64,000 nt of DNA from Panulirus ornatus (Eukaryota; Arthropoda; Malacostraca; Decapoda; Palinuridae). Where the stretch lies: the NCBI RefSeq assembly GCF_036320965.1, contig NC_092270.1, positions 22,034,940 to 22,098,939 on the forward strand, given 5' to 3'. The notes beneath the pieces were generated by a model. The model was not told the origin of the DNA. It saw only the letters and a list, made by a program, of their open reading frames with translations, and ran no database searches. The stretch's first letter is position 1. Every line of letters starts with the position of its first letter. Below are positions 23,751-36,610 of the stretch, piece by piece. The position numbers and the translations under genes are program-made.

Positions 23751-25429
23751 TTGGCTCGTCTGTTGGCCCAGACACTCTCGTGTGAAGGTAAAGACGCAAG
23801 CGCCACAGAGACCCATTAAGAAGAACGAGTGAAGCATCTGCTTGGTATGTTCTTGTTATAGGGACGAGTTACAAGCAAGACTTGTGCTTGTTGTGTTGAC
23901 GATACTGGAGTGTATGATAGCCAAGGTAGAGATGACTCCTGGCTCTACATCTACATCGCAGATTACCGAGGTGCTAAGCAGTGTATAGCATCTATAAAAA
24001 CCCTGTTATTGTTCTATCGAAGTGAAGCAAATCCCTCGTTGTGTTTGGCTACATAACACCCTTGCACGTGGGTCCTTTTGAGTTCACGAATGACTGTAAT
24101 ATTTGACGATCCATCGCTCACGCCGAGAATAATCACATGAGATTTGTTGATGAGCTAAAAAAGAAAAGAAAGTGGGTCCGATCGTCAAGGGAATGAGATC
24201 ATAGAAGACATTCCACGTCCCCAGCACGCTATGGTGTAGCGTTTATAACTCACAAGTTATTAGGGCGGGAACCTGGTCCAGTGTGAACCTAGTGTGACAC
24301 AACAGATTCTGTCCAAAACTGCTGGGCTTTAAGGGAGGAAAAAGAGTGGCTTCCCCCTTCATGTCCGTGAACCCTTACCTTTGAAAGTTTACAGTGACGT
24401 AGCCCTGATGATGGTGTGTGCCTGTGAAAGTCTATGCACTGCCAAAGGTGCCTGGAATAGACTCACTGTTGACGTACCCAACTGTGGTTATGGCATTGAA
24501 AACTACGCAGTCACATTTGGATTTTCACGTACAGATCTTCAAATATTAAGTTGTTATTTACAACTTCTACCTTTTTCTCTATTAGTGACGCGGCCAATAT
24601 TTTGCAGTGATCGTGTGTGTTGACTACTGAAATAACGTTTTCTTTCGACATTTGTCAGAGAGGATTTTTTTTTTATATATATGTAAACACAACGAGATCT
24701 CTACATTTTTTAACACATCTGGTATTTCTATTCACGTTACGAAAGACGGCAAGATAAAGTTACTTTTGTTAAGTCAATTTTGGAGAGAATTCTAATGAAA
24801 ATTTTAAATGTCTGACATTTAACTGATCTTTGAGGAAAGACAAATGTTAAAACTCGCGAAGAAAAGAAATTAATTTGATTTTCGATTACTTTTTCATAAT
24901 TGTAATATCATACACTTCACTTATTCATTTTATTTGATTATGATCAATTCTTCCATCAGAATATTCTCGTCCTGTTCTCCAACTGGCCTCCAAAATTTAC
25001 CGACATCTTCAGCTATATAAAAACCTTTATCCTCCTCACAACCCAGCATGAACTGGTAAATGCCATGTTCGTCAATAAGTTATAGTTGTGCCAATTTCTA
25101 GGAAAGAAGATATTGAGAAATTGCACTGAACTACATTCTAACGAGTGTGGTCTGTTAAACCATTTAGTGAACTGAGGTTATGGCGTCTTTATAGATTTTC
25201 CCAAACATTTCCTTGTTTCAGCTGATATCATGATATTTTATCACATTCTATGGTTTTCATTCTTTATTTGTTTTTATCGTGTCCCCTTCTTCATGTTCTA
25301 TCGTGCCAGTTCGACCCCCTGACAGTCACAACCCGGGAGCTCCTGTCATAACCAGCTGTGACCCATCAGGCTTAATTTACCCCACCAGCCCTTAATTACT
25401 GACAAATGGGGGAGTCTACCAGGCTTGAT
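23751..25429. other. Unique sequence, no gene recognised
   Basis: About 1.7 kb. An 80-codon plus frame (24381-24623) has several Cys but no family I recognise and no supporting splice sites. The rest is AT-rich with no features seen. Confidence 0.4.
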
Positions 25430-25812
25430 TATAGATGGGTGTGGCCCACCTAACAATGAATCATCAACTATAATTATCATTGATAGAGAGACATGACCCT
25501 AATACCACTAGTGGAAAACCATTAGCCATAACTACCACTGGTAGAACCATCACTCATAACTACCACTGGCGTAGAACCATCAACCACAGTTGTAAGAGGT
25601 TGTGATCCACCAAACATTATCATGAATGGTTATAAGAAGCTGTGAATCACCAGCCACAAAAATGAATGGTTGACGACCATCAACAACACTCATATAAAGT
25701 TGTGAACAACCATCCATGATTATGACTGGTTGTGAACCCTTAACTACGGTTGTAGAAAGTGCTGCGAACCAGGCAAGCATAATTAAGAACGGTTGTGAAC
25801 CATCAGGCATAG
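25430..25812. repeat. Degenerate 30-bp-type units flanking the 90-bp satellite
   Basis: Loose copies of the satellite subunit, such as 'GGTTGTGAACCATCAGGCAT', 'AGCTGTGAATCACCAGCCAC' and 'AGAACCATCA(A/C)(C/T)CA', occur at roughly 30-bp spacing with many substitutions and length changes. Similarity rises toward the satellite. This looks like the older array from which the homogeneous block expanded. Confidence 0.65.
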
Positions 25813-28800
25813 TTATAAGAGGTTATGAATGGTTCGCCAGGGTTATAGGAGGTTGTGAATTATCAGCTATAGTTAAAAGAGGTTGTGAATCATCAGCCAT
25901 GGTTATAAGAGGTTATGAATGGTTCGCCAGGGTTATAGGAGGTTGTGAATTATCAGCTATAGTTAAAAGAGGTTGTGAATCATCAGCCATGGTTATAAGA
26001 GGTTATGAATGGTTCGCCAGGGTTATAGGAGGTTGTGAATTATCAGCTATAGTTAAAAGAGGTTGTGAATCATCAGCCATGGTTATAAGAGGTTATGAAT
26101 GGTTCGCCAGGGTTATAGGAGGTTGTGAATTATCAGCTATAGTTAAAAGAGGTTGTGAATCATCAGCCATGGTTATAAGAGGTTATGAATGGTTCGCCAG
26201 GGTTATAGGAGGTTGTGAATTATCAGCTATAGTTAAAAGAGGTTGTGAATCATCAGCCATGGTTATAAGAGGTTATGAATGGTTCGCCAGGGTTATAGGA
26301 GGTTGTGAATTATCAGCTATAGTTAAAAGAGGTTGTGAATCATCAGCCATGGTTATAAGAGGTTATGAATGGTTCGCCAGGGTTATAGGAGGTTGTGAAT
26401 TATCAGCTATAGTTAAAAGAGGTTGTGAATCATCAGCCATGGTTATAAGAGGTTATGAATGGTTCGCCAGGGTTATAGGAGGTTGTGAATTATCAGCTAT
26501 AGTTAAAAGAGGTTGTGAATCATCAGCCATGGTTATAAGAGGTTATGAATGGTTCGCCAGGGTTATAGGAGGTTGTGAATTATCAGCTATAGTTAAAAGA
26601 GGTTGTGAATCATCAGCCATGGTTATAAGAGGTTATGAATGGTTCGCCAGGGTTATAGGAGGTTGTGAATTATCAGCTATAGTTAAAAGAGGTTGTGAAT
26701 CATCAGCCATGGTTATAAGAGGTTATGAATGGTTCGCCAGGGTTATAGGAGGTTGTGAATTATCAGCTATAGTTAAAAGAGGTTGTGAATCATCAGCCAT
26801 GGTTATAAGAGGTTATGAATGGTTCGCCAGGGTTATAGGAGGTTGTGAATTATCAGCTATAGTTAAAAGAGGTTGTGAATCATCAGCCATGGTTATAAGA
26901 GGTTATGAATGGTTCGCCAGGGTTATAGGAGGTTGTGAATTATCAGCTATAGTTAAAAGAGGTTGTGAATCATCAGCCATGGTTATAAGAGGTTATGAAT
27001 GGTTCGCCAGGGTTATAGGAGGTTGTGAATTATCAGCTATAGTTAAAAGAGGTTGTGAATCATCAGCCATGGTTATAAGAGGTTATGAATGGTTCGCCAG
27101 GGTTATAGGAGGTTGTGAATTATCAGCTATAGTTAAAAGAGGTTGTGAATCATCAGCCATGGTTATAAGAGGTTATGAATGGTTCGCCAGGGTTATAGGA
27201 GGTTGTGAATTATCAGCTATAGTTAAAAGAGGTTGTGAATCATCAGCCATGGTTATAAGAGGTTATGAATGGTTCGCCAGGGTTATAGGAGGTTGTGAAT
27301 TATCAGCTATAGTTAAAAGAGGTTGTGAATCATCAGCCATGGTTATAAGAGGTTATGAATGGTTCGCCAGGGTTATAGGAGGTTGTGAATTATCAGCTAT
27401 AGTTAAAAGAGGTTGTGAATCATCAGCCATGGTTATAAGAGGTTATGAATGGTTCGCCAGGGTTATAGGAGGTTGTGAATTATCAGCTATAGTTAAAAGA
27501 GGTTGTGAATCATCAGCCATGGTTATAAGAGGTTATGAATGGTTCGCCAGGGTTATAGGAGGTTGTGAATTATCAGCTATAGTTAAAAGAGGTTGTGAAT
27601 CATCAGCCATGGTTATAAGAGGTTATGAATGGTTCGCCAGGGTTATAGGAGGTTGTGAATTATCAGCTATAGTTAAAAGAGGTTGTGAATCATCAGCCAT
27701 GGTTATAAGAGGTTATGAATGGTTCGCCAGGGTTATAGGAGGTTGTGAATTATCAGCTATAGTTAAAAGAGGTTGTGAATCATCAGCCATGGTTATAAGA
27801 GGTTATGAATGGTTCGCCAGGGTTATAGGAGGTTGTGAATTATCAGCTATAGTTAAAAGAGGTTGTGAATCATCAGCCATGGTTATAAGAGGTTATGAAT
27901 GGTTCGCCAGGGTTATAGGAGGTTGTGAATTATCAGCTATAGTTAAAAGAGGTTGTGAATCATCAGCCATGGTTATAAGAGGTTATGAATGGTTCGCCAG
28001 GGTTATAGGAGGTTGTGAATTATCAGCTATAGTTAAAAGAGGTTGTGAATCATCAGCCATGGTTATAAGAGGTTATGAATGGTTCGCCAGGGTTATAGGA
28101 GGTTGTGAATTATCAGCTATAGTTAAAAGAGGTTGTGAATCATCAGCCATGGTTATAAGAGGTTATGAATGGTTCGCCAGGGTTATAGGAGGTTGTGAAT
28201 TATCAGCTATAGTTAAAAGAGGTTGTGAATCATCAGCCATGGTTATAAGAGGTTATGAATGGTTCGCCAGGGTTATAGGAGGTTGTGAATTATCAGCTAT
28301 AGTTAAAAGAGGTTGTGAATCATCAGCCATGGTTATAAGAGGTTATGAATGGTTCGCCAGGGTTATAGGAGGTTGTGAATTATCAGCTATAGTTAAAAGA
28401 GGTTGTGAATCATCAGCCATGGTTATAAGAGGTTATGAATGGTTCGCCAGGGTTATAGGAGGTTGTGAATTATCAGCTATAGTTAAAAGAGGTTGTGAAT
28501 CATCAGCCATGGTTATAAGAGGTTATGAATGGTTCGCCAGGGTTATAGGAGGTTGTGAATTATCAGCTATAGTTAAAAGAGGTTGTGAATCATCAGCCAT
28601 GGTTATAAGAGGTTATGAATGGTTCGCCAGGGTTATAGGAGGTTGTGAATTATCAGCTATAGTTAAAAGAGGTTGTGAATCATCAGCCATGGTTATAAGA
28701 GGTTATGAATGGTTCGCCAGGGTTATAGGAGGTTGTGAATTATCAGCTATAGTTAAAAGAGGTTGTGAATCATCAGCCATGGTTATAAGAGGTTATGAAT

Positions 28801-29020
28801 GGTTCGCCAGGGTTATAGGAGGTTGTGAATTATCAGCTATAGTTAAAAGAGGTTGTGAATCATCAGCCATGGTTATAAGAGGTTATGAATGGTTCGCCAG
28901 GGTTATAGGAGGTTGTGAATTATCAGCTATAGTTAAAAGAGGTTGTGAATCATCAGCCATGGTTATAAGAGGTTATGAATGGTTCGCCAGGGTTATAGGA
29001 GGTTGTGAATTATCAGCTAT
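25813..29020. repeat. 90-bp satellite, ~35.6 identical copies
   Basis: The unit is three 30-bp subunits, starting GGTTATAAGAGGTTATGAAT, GGTTATAGGAGGTTGTGAAT and AGTTAAAAGAGGTTGTGAAT, each followed by a 10-bp ending (GGTTCGCCAG, TATCAGCTAT, CATCAGCCAT). I found no substitution across 3.2 kb. The first unit beyond the left edge differs at two bases; the right edge ends abruptly after TATCAGCTAT. Because 90 is a multiple of 3, one plus frame stays open from 25716 to 29036 (1106 codons), giving a 30-residue repeat with subunits 'GYEWFARVIG', 'GCELSAIVKR' and 'GCESSAMVIR'. I judge it non-coding: no exon structure is visible, there is no known domain, and identity extends to silent positions. Copy number may be affected by assembly. 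Confidence 0.95.
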
Positions 29021-29219
29021 TGTGGTGTTGTCATGATCATGCTTTCCACATCCTAGATGATGGTGAAGACATCCATACTACCACAAGTTCCTGTGGTAGA
29101 GACATCACTCACTTGGGGAATAAAAAAAAAGGTATTGCAAGCCTTCAGCTTCCGCCAGGCGCGTCACTACCCTAGGAAAAGTTGCCGGAACGTGTCGCAG
29201 GTTCTGGGAGCGGGTAAAC

Positions 29220-29290
29220 AACCCCAAGGTAAACAAGCTCTAGCAAGAGGTAAACAAGGTCTGGCAAGAGGTAAACCAACCTCAGGAAAG
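29220..29290. repeat. Short 'GGTAAACAA' tandem repeat (~4 units)
   Basis: 'GGTAAACAAGCTCTAGCAAGA'-like units at 22-24 bp spacing, ending in AGGAAAGGTAAGT. Confidence 0.65.
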
Positions 29291-29360
29291 GTAAGTTAAC
29301 TCAAAGTGCTACAAGGAAACAATCGTCTCATCTGGAAGTTTACGTTCGATATTTGTCATG

Positions 29361-29580
29361 TGTGGGGTAGGTGGGAGGTCTTCTTGTGTAGGTGGGAGTG
29401 ATGGCAGTGGTAGGTGGGAGGTACTCATGTGTAGGTGGGAGGGGTGGCAGTGGTAGGTGGGAGGTCCTTTTGTATTGGTGGGAGGTATGGCAGTGGTAGG
29501 TGGGAGGTCCCTTTGTGTAGGTAGGGTAGGTGGTAGTTGTAGGTGGGAGGTCCTCTAGTGTAGGTGGGAGGTGGTGGCAG
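29361..29580. repeat. G-rich 'GTAGGTGGGAGG' minisatellite
   Basis: 'GTAGGTGGGAGGT' alternates with 'GGCAGTGGTAGGTGGGAGG' and a TCCTTTTGTG-type spacer, a compound unit of about 60 bp with internal half-units. Confidence 0.8.
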
Positions 29581-29796
29581 GTTCACTAGGTCTCCTCAGT
29601 GGGTGTGAGGCTATATTGTGGACGTAGGGAGGTGGCTGTAGTGGATGGAAGGCAAGTGGACACTGTCACCTTAGTGAGTGGGAGGAGGCTCATGGAGAAG
29701 GGATAGACAGACACATAAACAGATAGACAGAGAGACAGACAGAGAGACAGAAAACAGACACAGGAGAACACATCTGGACACAGTGTGTCACGAGAC

Positions 29797-29907
29797 AGAC
29801 AGACCAGCACCACTCGCAGACCAGGAAACAGACACGACAGACAGACCACCACCCACAGACCAGGGAACAGACACGACAGACAGACCACCACCCACAGACC
29901 AGGGAAC
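29797..29907. repeat. 39-bp minisatellite (3 copies)
   Basis: 'ACACGACAGACAGACCACCA' then 'CCCACAGACCAGGGAACAG' at 39-bp spacing; the first unit is divergent. It follows a GACAGACAGA-rich tract at 29705-29760. Confidence 0.88.
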
Positions 29908-31099
29908 AGACCCATCATTGACGCGGCTCTCAAGACCTTCAGTAGTAGCTCCAGTAAGGCGGCCATAGTCCGCCAAGAAGCTGATGGAGTTTATATAAGT
30001 TGATAACCTTCGTACTCGAGCTTAGACCTTCTGTCTGGGTCGGGAGGGGCAGCTGGAGCAGGTGGAGGAGGGCCGGAAGTCTGCCTCACTCTGCTTCTGT
30101 AGGAATTAGTCTTGTAGAGCCTTGTCGTAGATGTTGACACAGTAAGAGAGGAGGTATTCAGTGTATGTCTGGCACCGCTACTGTCACAACTCATCATCCA
30201 CAACTGTTATAACACGAATCATTGGACGTAACATGAGCACTATCGGTAACACAACCCACCTGACATACGATACGTTACTGAACCCTAGACCAGCAGTTCA
30301 TGAGCATCCATAAACCGTAGGATCAGCCGAAAGTAAACATCAGGTTGAAGGAAGACCATCCATAGCCATGTCTTCGATCTATGTTTACAGATGATGTCAC
30401 ACCCGGGAGGGGCCACATTACGTCATGAGCTGGATAATGAGAGGCTGGAGGAAGGAGGAGCAGTGTTGACGCTGGGGTTGTGCAGGGTCTATAGCCAGCC
30501 AGGCACCAGGTCACAACGTTGATCTTTATTCCAAACACTGGCGATCCGAAGAGCTTAAACGCCCTGCTGGTCTCATCTCGCAAGTTTGGGCTCCAGTGCG
30601 TTTTTATACGAGAAAGTTTTGGAGACCAGAATTCTTCCGTTCTTTTTCCAAGGAGAAATGGTAGAAGGAGGTGGAAGAAGGAGGAGGAGGAGGAGGAGGA
30701 GGAGGAGAGGGATGAATAAAGAAGAAATGAGAGAAACGAGTAAAGGAGGAGATGGAAGTAATTGATATATAATATTTAATGAGAACGAATCACGGAGGAA
30801 GGGATTACAAAGACAATCCAATAGACGAAAGAGATGTTGAAACTTGGAAATGAAAACCATGAGAGAAAGGGAAATGAGGGACGGAGGATATACATCAGAA
30901 TGAGAAATACGAAGGCTTGGAGCTACAAGGAACAGTGTAGAGCAGTATACATAAAAAATTAGGCATAACAGCGTCTCATAATGTGAAATAAAGACAAAAG
31001 TAAAATGAATTATGCACTAGGGCGAGCAAGATGGTCCTCATGCAGGGTAGAAAATGGCAAAGAGGTTGTAACTAACTTGCTTTAAACTCGTCTCCATAT
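29908..31099. other. Unique sequence with a short (GGA)n run
   Basis: GGA/GAA repeats lie at about 30670-30712. No gene recognised. Confidence 0.4.
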
Positions 31100-31480
31100 G
31101 GTGTCAGAGGTTATAATGTTGTATGTGATGGCACAGGACCTGGTGTTGTACCATGTGATAGCAGAGGCCATGAGGTTGTGATAGGTGATGGCAAAACCTA
31201 GTTGTACCATGTGATGTCAGAGGCTATGATGATGTGGGATGGGATGGCATAAGACCTGTTGATATGCCATGTGATATCAGAGCTATGACGTATGTGATGG
31301 CACAGCGCCTGTTGTCCAGTGTGTGGACAGGAAACGTAATCTTATGCTATGTAGTGACAGAAATATTTGATGTTTTCTAGTCTTTCCTTATGTCACATAT
31401 TTTGGCGATAGCTGCATGTGTTCATGTGATGGCGAGAACTGCATGTGTTCATGTGATGGCGATAACGCCATTCATGTGAT
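31100..31480. repeat. Degenerate ~60-bp and 28-bp 'ATGTGATGGC' repeats
   Basis: 'CATGTGAT(G/A)(G/T)CA(G)AG' segments recur at 31100-31320 at about 60-bp spacing. A tighter 'TTCATGTGATGGCGA' repeat occupies 31425-31480. Confidence 0.65.
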
Positions 31481-31568
31481 GACAGGAACAACTCACATGT
31501 TGACACAGATCCATCAGGCACTCACATGAACATTTCTGGATCTCATATGTTGTGAAAAACCCACATGA

Positions 31569-31737
31569 TGTTGTCATGTGTGTGGCTGGAGCAACATGTT
31601 GTCATGTATGTGGCTGGAGCAACATGTTGTCATGTATGTGGCTGGAGCAACATGTTGTCATGTATGTGGCTGGAGCAACATGTTGTCATGTATGTGGCTG
31701 GAGCAACATGTTGTCATGTATGTGGCTAGAGCAACAC
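31569..31737. repeat. 28-bp minisatellite, 6 copies
   Basis: 'TGTTGTCATGTATGTGGCTG' + 'GAGCAACA' repeated six times, nearly identical. Confidence 0.93.
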
Positions 31738-32048
31738 ATATGATGCCTAGTGGTCATGGCTCCGGTGCTCTCCACGCTGGTGGCCAGATATGTGGTGCGA
31801 TGCCAGGTGGCAGGGGGACATGTGGCAAGGCAGATCCATGTGTTGAGAGGACGTAAGCCGATAGAAATCCCTCTCCGTCCCGCGTGTTGCAAGGAACTTT
31901 GTTTTTGTTTTTGTTTTGTTTTTTTCTAACACGTTGGTAGCGAGAATGTTGATCCTTCGGTCATGCAAGGCTGTGGTGGAAGACAGCAGTACACTGTGGT
32001 CATGAAAGGGGGGGTTGGAGGAGCGGCCTTGTTGTCCCATGGGTGGGT

Positions 32049-32051
<3 letters not shown>

Positions 32052-32125
<74 letters not shown>
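32052..32125. repeat. (GA)n microsatellite
   Basis: About 74 bp of GA. Confidence 0.97.
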
Positions 32126-32129
<4 letters not shown>

Positions 32130-32253
32130 GCATGGCGCCCTATGTTGGAAGGAACTCTTGCTGTTGTCACAAAGAGTGGCAGAGACTGTTGGTATGAGGC
32201 TAAGACTGCTTGAGCACTGGGTCTCACAGGGATACGAACACTTGTGTTGTCCA

Positions 32254-32263
32254 AGAGAGAGAG

Positions 32264-32306
<43 letters not shown>

Positions 32307-32335
32307 AAAGGGGGAGGGGGTGGGGGGGGGGGAAG
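32254..32335. repeat. (GA)n-(GT)n then G-rich tract
   Basis: A short GA run passes into a GT run (32266-32300) and then a G-rich stretch with several runs of 4-10 G. Confidence 0.9.
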
Positions 32336-32485
32336 GCTTACTTAATCACTTGGGTACAGGAAGTATGAAGGAGGAGGGAGGGAGGGAGGTGTGGGTGAGG
32401 TGTGGAGGTTTATAGTACAGGGTACAGTGGCTTCCTGTACCGCCCTCCTTCCTTCTCCTCCACCACCACATGATCTCCAACGCTT

Positions 32486-32550
32486 GTGGTGGAGGTGGTG
32501 GTGGTGGAGGTAGTGGTGGTGGTGGTGAAGGTGGTGGTGGAGGTGGCTGC
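32486..32550. repeat. (GGT)n-rich tract
   Basis: GGT triplets interrupted by GGA and GTA. Confidence 0.85.
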
Positions 32551-32631
32551 TGGCGGGAACTGCTAGCAGTATTGATCTCCTCGTCTGGTGTAACCCAGGT
32601 TGTGGTGTAGAGTATCACGCTGAACACTACC

Positions 32632-32688
32632 TACACACACACACATCCCTGTCTCCACACACACACACACACACACACATCCCTGTCT

Positions 32689-32736
<48 letters not shown>

Positions 32737-32806
32737 CCCTGTCTCCACACACACACACACACACACATCCCTGTATCCACACACACACACACACACATCC
32801 CTGTCT

Positions 32807-32869
<63 letters not shown>

Positions 32870-33032
32870 CACACATCCCGCTCTCCACACACACACACAC
32901 ACACACACATCCCTGTCTCCACACACACACACACACACGCACACACACACATCCCTGTCTCCACACACACACACACACACACACATCCCTGTCTCCACAC
33001 ACACACACACAAACACACACACATCCCTGTCT

Positions 33033-33100
<68 letters not shown>

Positions 33101-33190
33101 CCCTGTCTCCACACACACACACACAAACACACACACACATCCCTGTCTCCACACACACACACACACACACACATCCCTGTCTCCATACCT

Positions 33191-33230
<40 letters not shown>
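32632..33230. repeat. Interrupted (CA)n array with a constant spacer
   Basis: CA runs of about 14-60 bp are separated about a dozen times by nearly the same 12-base spacer, TCCCTGTCTCCA (variants TCCCTGTATCCA and TCCCGCTCTCCA), and end at TACCTGCTCTACA. CA lengths differ between units. Cys/Val frames on the minus strand are by-products. Confidence 0.93.
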
Positions 33231-33232
<2 letters not shown>

Positions 33233-33234
33233 GA

Positions 33235-33410
33235 AGCCTCCATGGCGCAGTCGTTAGCAATACTAGAATTGGGTCATTGGAATAGAAGCCGCTCGTGTTG
33301 GAATCCTGGGCGCGGCCCACATCCATCCCAGGTGTTCACCCACGTGTTCATCTCCTTTTCAGGGATGGTCAACAAATGCATACCTGACTGTGTGTTTGTG
33401 AGCCTCTAAG
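33235..33410 (+). mobile_element. tRNA-derived SINE remnant
   Basis: 'TGGCGCAGTCG' (33243-33253) fits the Pol III A box. A degenerate B box 'GTTGGAATCC' lies at 33297-33306. The tail contains 'ATCCATCCCAGGTGTTCACC' and 'GGTCAACAAATGCATACCTG', similar to other decapod SINE tails. It sits between CA repeats. Confidence 0.6.
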
Positions 33411-33984
33411 CACACACACAGGAGTAAACACATGGTACAAGTATACAAGGTTAAGAGACGAGGCAAGACGAGTGTAGGTTACGACTCTGTAACACACAAA
33501 TAACAATGATACAGAGACACATTAACTGTGTCATTAACCAGTAGAGTAAAACATTAGTGAGAAAAATAATCGAAGAAACTCATTATAATCTCTGAATTAC
33601 ATCAACATTCTTAATGACGGGTAGTTTGGACGAAGAGATGGAAGGTCATGCGTTATTAACCTGATATATCTCTATGAACGAATATGAAATGAACTCAGAC
33701 GAGACGAGAAAGAAGTGGATCGTATTGATATGGAGTCTGATAGATTATCTGATGCTCCCTTGTTGTTCATTTCCTCCCTCTCATTAGCAGCAGACCCAGG
33801 CGGGAACCAGGGTAATCCTCGCTTCTCAGAATGTCTAAACCAAACCTGTGTGTTCTTATATGTCTATATAGAACCATCTATCATGGAGGGAAGAGAAGGG
33901 AGAGAATGAGAAATGAGCTGATGATTCGAAATAGAATGTGATGGTTTGTGATGTATATAGGAAGATGATGGGACTGTACTGATG
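33411..33984. other. Unique sequence, no gene recognised
   Basis: A 64-codon frame at 33715-33909 has no recognised motif. Confidence 0.4.
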
Positions 33985-34137
33985 TGGGTCTGCTGGAAGG
34001 CCTCCCCTCCTGTATTGCTCTCTATATGAAGGAAGTAAGGAAGGAGCTAAGCGAGGATTTGTTTTTTCCTTCGAAGGTTCGGTTATCTGTTCTGGACGCT
34101 ACGTAGCTCAGGCGGGAAATAGCGAAAGTATACGATA

Positions 34138-34139
<2 letters not shown>
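33985..34139 (-). mobile_element. Partial copy of TA-flanked dispersed core (reverse)
   Basis: On the minus strand: 'GCTATTTCCCGCCTGAGCTA', 'CGTAGCG', 'CAGAACAGATAACCGAACCT', and 'ATACAGGAGGGGAGG' in the same order as at 56600-56740. Its T-rich end joins the TA run at 34140. Confidence 0.7.

Positions 34140-34231
<92 letters not shown>
34140..34231. repeat. (TA)n microsatellite
   Basis: About 92 bp of TA attached to the dispersed core. Confidence 0.97.
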
Positions 34232-34233
<2 letters not shown>

Positions 34234-34534
34234 ACATTTTTTACTTTATCTTTCATTGCCACGCAGCTTCGAATAAACCATATTTCATCATACAAGGGAG
34301 GTAGAGGGGGATATACAAACAGACTTATACTTTGTGAAGATAACATAGTCCTAGCTGAATCATAAATGTTTAGAGAAAACGAAAAAAAAAATATTAGTAA
34401 TGAAACGTGGATATGGATCTCCGTAGAGTTTTGCGCCGTTGTGTATTGATCAACACTTAGGTATTTTCTAAATTTGTCTTAATTCTTGTTATATGGCAAG
34501 TTTTGATTCACATTATGGTAGTAATTAAAGACCA

Positions 34535-34885
<351 letters not shown>

Positions 34886-34997
34886 ATAGATAGATAGAAA
34901 GATAGATGGTGCATCAATCGAGTTGACCACAACCAGGCACTCCAAGTCACATATTAAGTCCAAGTTGAAGCTTTATGAGTTCCAGTAATGTCCATAT

Positions 34998-35056
34998 CAT
35001 GTTCATAACACGTTCATAACATGTTCATAACACGTTCATCACATGTTCATAACACG
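34998..35056. repeat. 11-bp minisatellite (5-6 copies)
   Basis: GTTCATAACAC/GTTCATAACAT alternate. Confidence 0.88.
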
Positions 35057-35353
35057 TGGTCACTGGCGAAGCAGCAAGAGAGGAAGATGGTTTATATATT
35101 GATGGCTAACGTTATGGTGTGGCTGTCTTGATCACTGAATGGAGATGATGGCTTTGTAGGAGGAGGTCTGATGGAGGGAATCTTTGGAGTGTTGACTGAA
35201 GGGAAGGGTTCTGGGAGAAGGTCTTTTATTTATCTATTTATTTGATGGGGGTTGGGGGGGTGTTAGGTGTTGGAGAGTTGTTTGAGTGTTTACTTACTGG
35301 ACGGGTTTTGGCAGGTAAAGACTATGAGATGGTTGGTTAGAGCGATCTTTAGA

Positions 35354-35354
<1 letters not shown>

Positions 35355-35433
<79 letters not shown>
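35355..35433. repeat. (GA)n microsatellite
   Basis: About 79 bp of GA. Confidence 0.97.
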
Positions 35434-35436
<3 letters not shown>

Positions 35437-35576
35437 ATAAATTGATCACAGGTGTCGCTAGATTATCTGTTATCTTCGTTATCACCCAACCTGTGAGTAG
35501 ATATTGATAAGAAACTGACTTGATGATACAGCTACTGAAGACGTGTTATCTGTGGCGCTGTGGATGTTCATGGCAC

Positions 35577-35902
35577 GAGATAAGGTATCAGATGTTCCAT
35601 ACGTGATAAGGTATCAGATGTTCCATACGTGATAAGGTATCAGATGTTCCATACGTGATAAGGTATCAGATGTTCCATACGTGATAAGGTATCAGATGTT
35701 CCATACGTGATAAGGTATCAGATGTTCCATACGTGATAAGGTATCAGATGTTCCATATGTGATAAGCTATCAGATGTTCCATACGTGATAAGGTATCAGA
35801 TGTTCCACCCAAGATAAGGTATCAGATGTTCCATACGTGATAAGGTATCAGATGTTCCACCCAAGATAAGGTATCAGATGTTCCATACGTGATAAGGTAT
35901 CA
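35577..35902. repeat. 26-bp minisatellite, ~12.5 copies
   Basis: 'GATAAGGTATCAGATGTTCC' + 'ATACGT' repeats. Two units end ACCCAA instead of ATACGT and one carries GATAAGCTATC. No variable spacers. Confidence 0.95.
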
Positions 35903-35962
35903 GTAGATGATGACTCCTTCCAGCGGTGTCTGATGAGTGATGAATCTATGAACAAGTGATGA

Positions 35963-36040
35963 GTAGCAGGTCAGGTAGGTGACCTCATGTAGCAGGTCAG
36001 GTGGTTGACCTCATGTAGCAGGTCAGGTAATTGACCTCAT
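35963..36040. repeat. 26-bp tandem repeat (3 copies)
   Basis: 'GTAGCAGGTCAGGT' + '(A/G)(G/T)TGACCTCAT' three times. Confidence 0.88.
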
Positions 36041-36489
<449 letters not shown>

Positions 36490-36536
36490 TATCATAAATA
36501 CATTTAAGAAGTTGTATGACAGTAAAAAACATTCAC

Positions 36537-36610
36537 CAGATGGGGCCTCACGAGTACAAAACTCCCTCCCCGTATGGTACAAATAAGTCGTAACATTACA
36601 GCTACTGTAG
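36537..36610 (+). repeat. Single dispersed copy of the 3436-3565 unit
   Basis: 'CAAAACTCCCTCCCCGTATG' preceded by GGGGCCTCACGAGTA matches the 45-bp unit near 3.5 kb with a few substitutions. Confidence 0.7.

Noticed and set aside
25716..29036. 1106-codon open frame as a real protein-coding gene
   Set aside because: The frame exists because a stop-free 90-bp unit is a multiple of 3. Units are identical at silent sites, there is no recognised domain, and the frame is not kept in the degenerate flank. Kept only as a satellite.
32563..33326. Cys/Val-rich long minus frames
   Set aside because: Translation of a CA/GT repeat.
35577..35902. CRISPR-like array (regular 26-bp direct repeats; also 47187-47872 and 32632-33230)
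   Set aside because: Units are contiguous with no variable spacers, or the spacers are CA runs. There are no cas genes, and the context is eukaryotic.
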